Assembly: GCF_005517195.1 (NCBI RefSeq) | Contig: NZ_CP040244.1 | Location: forward strand, 4,358,001-4,422,000 | Direction of reading: 5' to 3' | Source: Streptomyces vilmorinianum | GTDB lineage: Bacteria; Actinomycetota; Actinomycetes; Streptomycetales; Streptomycetaceae | DNA length: 64,000 nucleotides | Shown here: in pieces, positions 59,348-64,000 of the stretch | How the letters are laid out: every line of letters begins with the position of its first letter | Position numbering within the stretch: the stretch's first letter is position 1 | Position numbers and translations under genes: made by a program | The notes under the pieces: model-generated | Database searches by the model: none | Told to the model about the DNA's origin: nothing | The model's input: the letters and a program-made list of their open reading frames with translations, nothing else

Positions 59348-60687
59348 CAGCGGACACACGGCAGGCCGGAACCACACTGCGGACCGCGGGCGCACCACAA
59401 CCCGCGAAGACCCCACCACCCCTGGGCCTGGGCCTGGGCCTGGGCCTGGGCCTGGACCGCGACAAGCTCTTCGCCGCCCGGCTGCAGGCCGCCCGGGCCC
59501 GGCCCTATCTGGCGACGGCTCTGTTCGCCCTGCACACCGTGGAGTCACGGCGGGTCCCGACCATGGCCGTCGACCGGCACTGGCGGTGCTACGTCTCGCC
59601 GGCGTTCGTGGACCGGACGCCGGTGGAGGAACTGGCCGGGGTGTGGGTGCACGAGGTGTCGCACCTGCTGCGCGACCATCACGGGCGCGGCGACCGGGTC
59701 GCGCGGGAGCGCGGGCTGACCGGCGCCGGGGAGCGGCTGCGGATCAACATCGCCGCGGACTGCGAGATCAACGACGACGTGTTCGGTGACGGGCTGGTCC
59801 GTCCCGACGGTGCCGTCGATCCGGAGTCTCTGGGGCTCCCCGAAGGGGAGCTCATGGAGGACTACCTGCGCCAGTTCCGGCTCGGGCCGCGCACGCAGAG
59901 CGTTGCCTGGCTGGACTGCGGCAGCGGCGCCGACGGGCTGGAACGGGAGTGGGACCTGGGGCCGGACGGCGCGCACGGGCTGAGCGCACAGGAACGGGAC
60001 GCGGTGCGGTTCCGGGTGGCGCAGGGCATCACCGGCCGCCCGGGGACCGCCCCGAAGGGCTGGCAGCGGTGGGCGCGGGAGGCGTTCCACCCGCCCCAGC
60101 CGTGGCGGGAGTTGCTGGGAGCGGCGGTCCGCTCGGCGACCACCGGCTCCGGCGCGGGCGAGGACTACACGTACGGCCGCCCGTCGCGGCGCTCGGCCGG
60201 GGTGCCCGGTGCCGTTCTGCCGAGCCTGCGGCGCAGGCCGCCCCGGGTCTCCGTGGTCATCGACACGTCCGGCTCGGTCAGTGACACCGAACTGGGCAGC
60301 GCGCTCCTGGAGGTTGCCGCGATCTCCCGCGCCGTGGGCGGCCGTCGCGACCTGATCACCGTGCTGCCGTGCGACGCCTCCGCCGAGGTCGTGCACCCGC
60401 TGTGCCGCGCGGAGGGCATTCCGCTGGTGGGCGGCGGCGGTACGGACCTGCGTACGGGCTTCGCCACGGCGCTGCGCACCCGGCCCCGCCCGGATGTCGT
60501 CGTGGTCCTGACCGACGGCCAGACGCCCTGGCCGGACACACCACCGCCGTGCCGGACAGTGGTGGGTCTGTTCCCCCGCCCGCACGTGGGCCGGTCGTGG
60601 CGGGAGCACGATCCCGAGTACGTCCCCGACGCACCGCCCGAGTGGGCACGCGTGGTGGCCATCGGATCCGCCGCCGCTGTGCGATGA
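59344..60687 (+). CDS. Metallopeptidase-like plus VWA-domain protein (DUF2201 type)
   Basis: 447 residues. N-terminal half: zinc-peptidase-like helix WVHEVSHLLRDHH (HExxH) and AADCEINDDVF. C-terminal half: VWA domain with MIDAS motif VSVVIDTSGSVS (about 303-314), the Thr in GGGGTDLRTG and Asp in VVVVLTDGQT. This is the DUF2201 / 'VWA-like' group that pairs with MoxR ATPases. A run of five CTGGGC hexamers codes Leu-Gly repeats at about 27-37. ATG 59344 overlaps the MoxR stop. Confidence 0.88.
59422..59451. repeat. Five CTGGGC hexamers near the start of the VWA gene
   Basis: Five perfect units in a row, coding Leu-Gly dipeptides before the first conserved part of the protein, 95 bp after the GCGGGC run in the previous gene. 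Confidence 0.95.
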
Positions 60688-60793
60688 CGTCCCTTCGCCG
60701 GTGAGAGGTCGTCTCGGCGTGCCTTTCACCCTGGCCAGGTCCAGAATATGTTTCTAGAAGGCATCTTTAACTCTGTGACCGTGCGAGGTTGCC

Positions 60794-61795
60794 ATGAGCG
60801 AAGCGCGCCGCACGACCCGCACAGGATTCCGGTGGATACGTTCCACCACGCTCGCCGCCGTGCTGATCCTCCCGCTCACGCTGACCGCGTGCGGAAACGG
60901 CGACGGGGGCGGAGGCAGGGCTACGGACGGCACACCGACGCCCTCCCCGACCACCCCCGCCCCCACCCCCGGCACGACCGAGCCCACGAAGCCGCCGGTC
61001 CCGGCACCGACGACGCCTTCGACGCCTTCGACGCCTTCGACACCCCAGCCGACACCCACTCCTCCGCCCCGGCCCTCGCCGAAGCAGGTGCGGACCGCCG
61101 TCTACTTCCTCCACGGCGAACAGGTCTCCCCCGCACCCCGTACCGTGACCGCGCCCGCGACCGCCGCCGGAGCCCTGCGCGCCCTGCTCGCCGGCCCCAG
61201 CGCGTACGAACGCGGCCATGGTCGTACGACGGCGATCCCCGTCGGCACGACGCTCAACTCCGTCGCCGTCCGCGACGGCATCGCGACCGTCGACCTCTCC
61301 GGCCGGTACGACGACGGCGGCGGCACCCTGTCCATGCGGGCCAGGATCGCGCAGGTCGTCTTCACCGCCACGCGGTCCCCGTCCATCGACAAGGTGCGGT
61401 TCGCCCTCGACGGCAAACCGGTGACCAGCCTCGGCGGCGAGGGCATCGCCCTCAACAAGCCCGTCGGCCGGGCGGACTTCGAGGATCTGGCCCCGGACGT
61501 CCTGGTGGAGTCGCCCCTGATCGGCGACACCATCCCCACCCCGGTCCGGGTGTGGGGCAGCGCGAACACCTTCGAGGCCACCCTCCGCCTGAAGATCACC
61601 GACACGTCCGGCACGACGGTGGCCAACATCCACGCCACGGCCACCTCCGGCTCCGGCACCCGCGGCACGTTCGACGTGACGATCCCGTACACCGCCACCC
61701 GCTCGGGCCCCGGCCTGCTGACGGCGTACTGGGACTCCCCGAAAGATGGCCGCCCCGTGATCTCCGACACCATCCCGCTGACCGTGAACCGCTGA
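60794..61795 (+). CDS. Lipoprotein with GerMN and Gmad2 domains
   Basis: 333 residues. Lipobox LTLTAC (Cys about 33), a Thr/Pro-rich linker (about 45-95, with three TPS repeats), a GerMN domain (about 97-205; AVYFLHGEQVSP, GALRALLAGPSAYE, VAVRDGIATVDLSGRY) and a Gmad2 immunoglobulin-like domain (about 230-330; VLVESPLIGDTIPTPVRVWG, GTFDVTIPY). Such lipoproteins are common in actinomycetes and may bind peptidoglycan; in firmicutes GerM acts in sporulation. Confidence 0.85.
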   Translation: MSEARRTTRTGFRWIRSTTLAAVLILPLTLTACGNGDGGGGRATDGTPTPSPTTPAPTPGTTEPTKPPVPAPTTPSTPSTPSTPQPTPTPPPRPSPKQVRTAVYFLHGEQVSPAPRTVTAPATAAGALRALLAGPSAYERGHGRTTAIPVGTTLNSVAVRDGIATVDLSGRYDDGGGTLSMRARIAQVVFTATRSPSIDKVRFALDGKPVTSLGGEGIALNKPVGRADFEDLAPDVLVESPLIGDTIPTPVRVWGSANTFEATLRLKITDTSGTTVANIHATATSGSGTRGTFDVTIPYTATRSGPGLLTAYWDSPKDGRPVISDTIPLTVNR

Positions 61796-61864
61796 CGGCT
61801 GCGACGCAAGCATCCCCGACTCGGGCGCGAGAAGGGTCTGAAGGTCGTCCGAGGCGGGGATGGA

Positions 61865-62130
61865 TCCGTCCCACCAGAAGTGCCAGTGGTGAGCACCAGG
61901 AATCCGTCCGGCGTACGCGCGGCCACTGTGTACGGTCAACTCCTTTGCCAGACGTCGTCCGGGCAGAAGGCGAAGCGCTCGGCCGCGAGCAGGAGTGCGT
62001 CTTCCTCCTTCAACCGCGACGACACGAGCACCGAACCGGCGTTCCCAAGCGCGGACGACCACGGAGACCTTCGCGGGTGTCGCTGCCGCAGTCCCAGGGT
62101 CCGGCCCAGCTGGGGCAGTACATCTCCGCT
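61865..62130 (-). pseudogene. DUF4253 family gene, frameshifted C-terminal relic
   Basis: Reading the minus strand from 62130: SWAGPWDCGSDTREGL, then in another frame VVRAWERRFGARVV, then in another KEEDALLLAAERFAFCPDDV, ending in a stop, then back to YAGRIPGAHHWHFWWDG. The parts line up with the end of DUF4253 proteins (WxGPxN...DT...VVRxWExRFGARVV...AAEHFAFCPDN...WxFWWD). The N-terminal part is missing. Confidence 0.78.
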
Positions 62131-62137
62131 GCCTTCC

Positions 62138-62641
62138 TCAGTGATCTCGACCTGCGGTCTGTGCCGAGCAGTCGTGCCCGTCGCCTGGCAGGCCCGCGAC
62201 GTTCAGCACGGGTTCTCCGCCCTGCGGGATCTCGAAGGTGAAGTTGGCTCCCGACGGGGTCGCCACGAGCGAGCACTGGTCGCCGAAGGTCAGCGGAGGG
62301 TACGGCTGCCAGGGACAGCCGGCCTTGTCCAGGGCGGAAACCACGTCCGCGTACGTGAGCCTTGAGGGGAAGATGCCCGTCCCCCCGACGACCGGCTGAG
62401 GGAGTTCCACGATGTCGCGCCAGGTCTGTATGCAGATGAGAGAGACCTTGCGACAGCGGCAGACACTCAGCTCAAGGTCTCCGTAGGCGAAGAGCCGAGG
62501 CCACGTCCCTTTCCGGCTCATCGTTCCGATGTCCCACGGTTCGCCGAGGGCTGCGGTCACATCGCTCCAGTCGGCTCCACTGAACACCGGACCTAGTCGG
62601 CCCGTCTTCGCCACGTCGGTCAGGACATCGAGTATCTCCAC
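62138..62641 (-). CDS. Hypothetical protein, immunity-like small protein
   Basis: 167 residues from a GTG at 62641; no named family. The chain looks like a real globular protein: LTDVAKTGRLGPVFSGADWS, PWDIGTMSRKGTWPRLFAYG, LELSVCRCRKVSLICIQTWR, YADVVSALDKAGCPW. Short soluble proteins of this kind often lie in toxin-immunity and DUF4253 neighbourhoods; the DUF4253 relic directly downstream fits. The RBS is weak and the true start may differ. Confidence 0.55.
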   Translation of the reverse strand: MEILDVLTDVAKTGRLGPVFSGADWSDVTAALGEPWDIGTMSRKGTWPRLFAYGDLELSVCRCRKVSLICIQTWRDIVELPQPVVGGTGIFPSRLTYADVVSALDKAGCPWQPYPPLTFGDQCSLVATPSGANFTFEIPQGGEPVLNVAGLPGDGHDCSAQTAGRDH

Positions 62642-63133
62642 GAGGCGGAGCCTGACAGGTGCTCTGACCAGCAGTCCAGAGGTTTCAGGGGTGTCAGCCC
62701 ACTGTGGCGGTGCTGCTCGGCCGGGTGCTGCCCGGCGGCATGTGGGGGCCTTCCCCCGTTCCGTGGCGCCGCGGACCAGGACGCAGCGGTCGTGGCGAAC
62801 GCGCGGATTGCTCCCTCCGGCGCGCACCGCTCGGCGAGCTCTTCCACCGTCCCGGTCGCGTGGAAGGACCCGCGCCGGGCGTCCCGATGAGGTGATGCCG
62901 TGCCGCCCCACACATGGTCCGGGCTCGTCCGCTGACGGTCACCGGCTGGACGCGGAACTCGGATGCGGTCCAAGACGGTGATCAACTGCGGAGCGTCACC
63001 CCACTGTCCTGGGGCCATTCAGAACGGCCAGTGGACGCCGGCGGCCCTCACTGGCCAGATGAATCACGAGATCTCATGGAAGGACGCCGCCCGTCGTAGG
63101 CTGAATCTCGCACGTGACGGACAGGAGACTGAG
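62642..63133. other. Gap with transposase relic and no intact gene
   Basis: No intact gene is visible. Minus 62910-63037 is an IS5-type transposase relic. Between 62642 and 62910 one minus frame reads FHATGTVEELAERCAPEGAI but has no recognisable start or family. Confidence 0.5.
62910..63037 (-). mobile_element. IS5-family transposase relic
   Basis: The minus strand reads APGQWGDAPQLITVLDRIRV then PRPAGDRQRTSPDHV, a well-known stretch of streptomycete IS5-type transposases (usually TPGQWGDAPQ...LDRIRVPRPAGGRPRTRPDHV). Just upstream RPLAVL is readable in a different frame, so a frameshift is present. No terminal inverted repeats or target duplication were found; only about 40 codons remain. 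Confidence 0.75.
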
Positions 63134-63805
63134 GTGGCCGAGACGGCGTTGGCCGAGGTGATGGCCGAGCTGGCCGAGCTGGAGGATCCGAAGGCACGCG
63201 AGGTGAACGAGAAACACGGTGACGATCACGGTGTGAACCTCGGCAAGCTGCGCGCGCTCGCGAAGCGGCTGAAGACGCAGCAGGAACTCGCCACCCGGCT
63301 CTGGGAGACGGATGACACCGCGGCAAGACTGCTGGCGATCCTGATCTGCCGCCCGAAGGCGTTCGAGCGTGACGAGCTGGACGTCATGGTGCGCGAGACC
63401 CGCACACCCAAGGTGCACGACTGGCTCGTGAACTACGTGGTGAAGAAGAACCCGCACTCCGACGAGCTGCGCCTGGCCTGGTTCGCCGATCCGGATCCAG
63501 TCGTCGCAAGTGCAGGCTGGGCGCTCACCACCGAGCGCGTGAAGAAGAAGCCCGAGGGCCTCGACCTCGCAGGGCTGCTCGACGTCATCGAGGCGGAGAT
63601 GAAGGACGCCCCGGATCGCCTGCAGTGGGCGATGAACCACTGCCTGGCTCAGATCGGGATCGAGCACGCCGAGTACCGCACCCGCGCAATCGACATCGGT
63701 GAGCGCCTTCAGGTACTCAAGGACTACCCGACCTCCCCGGGCTGCACGTCTCCGTTCGCGCCCATCTGGATCACCGAGATGGTGCGCCGACAGCACGACA
63801 CGTAG
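63134..63805 (+). CDS. DNA alkylation repair (AlkD-like HEAT-repeat) protein
   Basis: 223 residues, all-helical HEAT-like fold: LAELEDPKAREVNEKHGDDH, LRALAKRLKTQQELATRLWE, DDTAARLLAILICRPKAFER, VHDWLVNYVVKKNPHSDELR, LAWFADPDPVVASAGWALTT. It belongs to the AlkD family that removes alkylated bases. The GTG at 63134 with AGGAG upstream is chosen; in-frame ATGs upstream lie in the transposase relic. No partner genes. Confidence 0.85.
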   Translation: MAETALAEVMAELAELEDPKAREVNEKHGDDHGVNLGKLRALAKRLKTQQELATRLWETDDTAARLLAILICRPKAFERDELDVMVRETRTPKVHDWLVNYVVKKNPHSDELRLAWFADPDPVVASAGWALTTERVKKKPEGLDLAGLLDVIEAEMKDAPDRLQWAMNHCLAQIGIEHAEYRTRAIDIGERLQVLKDYPTSPGCTSPFAPIWITEMVRRQHDT

Positions 63806-64000
63806 GAAGGCTCCCGCCCACGCTCGCGCCGCTACTCCCTCAGAACCAGGACGAGCAGACCTCGAGCGACGGAGCCGGTCCCAACAAGACCTGGAAGAAC
63901 GGAGCGTTCCAGGGCGACCCGCGGCCAAGCCGACGCGGCACGCGTCAAGGACCTGATCCTTCGGAAGCTCCACGTCACCGAGAACGCCGGCCGCCGAATC
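63806..64000. other. Right edge, no clear gene
   Basis: No complete gene is visible. The last 63 bases could be coding on the plus strand (ARVKDLILRKLHVTENAGRR), perhaps the interior or start of a gene that continues past the window, but the frame has no obvious start. Confidence 0.3.

Overview
The window is a piece of an actinomycete chromosome, almost certainly Streptomyces. Base composition is very GC-rich with strong third-position GC bias. GTG starts are common, ATGA/GTGA overlaps are frequent, and many families are typical of the genus (DUF6381, DUF6223, an ECF41 sigma factor, a tandem-IclR PobR, PcaV, fused PcaDC). No rRNA, tRNA, CRISPR array, prophage or secondary-metabolite megasynthase was seen.

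Layout. 1-9.3 kb: edge of a zinc-type/quinone oxidoreductase, an XRE-cupin regulator, a two-domain VOC protein, a PIG-L deacetylase, a secreted lipase, a large LuxR regulator without an ATPase motif, a SIS-domain sugar isomerase with its GntR-LacI regulator, and a proline iminopeptidase-like hydrolase. 9.4-17.7 kb: a secreted CBM-GH5 cellulase, remains of a decayed osmoprotectant ABC transporter in two places (11.0-11.8 kb and 15.1-16.0 kb), an acetyl-xylan esterase, and between the remains a two-gene cassette (13-15 kb) of a beta-helix protein and a small partner sharing a 'GDVHNSQIAWGN' motif; then a CYP152-type P450 coupled to a DUF6381 protein. 17.8-24.6 kb: VOC protein, NadE, a large CBM25-CBM25-FnIII-GH13 amylase, a STAS protein and a membrane-anchored sulfite-oxidase-like enzyme. 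24.7-27.9 kb: gluABCD glutamate uptake. 28.0-34.2 kb: a five-gene operon behind a Zur-like box (binding lipoprotein, fused double permease, two ATPases, MFS exporter) that resembles opine-metallophore (Cnt-type) transport. 34.5-43.6 kb: the protocatechuate branch of the beta-ketoadipate pathway (pcaIJHGB and pcaDC, with PcaV) and p-hydroxybenzoate hydroxylase with PobR; together they take p-hydroxybenzoate to beta-ketoadipyl-CoA. 43.7-50.8 kb: a small phosphatase-like protein, an orphan opcA, a hydrolase divergent from an HTH regulator, and a xylFGH-type sugar transporter. 51-56.3 kb: DUF6223, a NarL-type two-component pair, an ECF41 sigma factor with its usual oxidoreductase neighbour, and an S66 carboxypeptidase. 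56.5-60.7 kb: a three-gene cassette of an unknown protein, a MoxR-like ATPase and a metallopeptidase/VWA protein. 60.8-64 kb: a GerMN lipoprotein, then a decayed stretch with a DUF4253 relic and an IS5-type transposase relic, and an AlkD-family DNA glycosylase.

The most unusual things are the shared-motif cassette at 13-15 kb, which looks like an amyloid-type signalling pair, and a recurring pattern of short tandem repeats sitting exactly on or next to stop codons at five gene ends.
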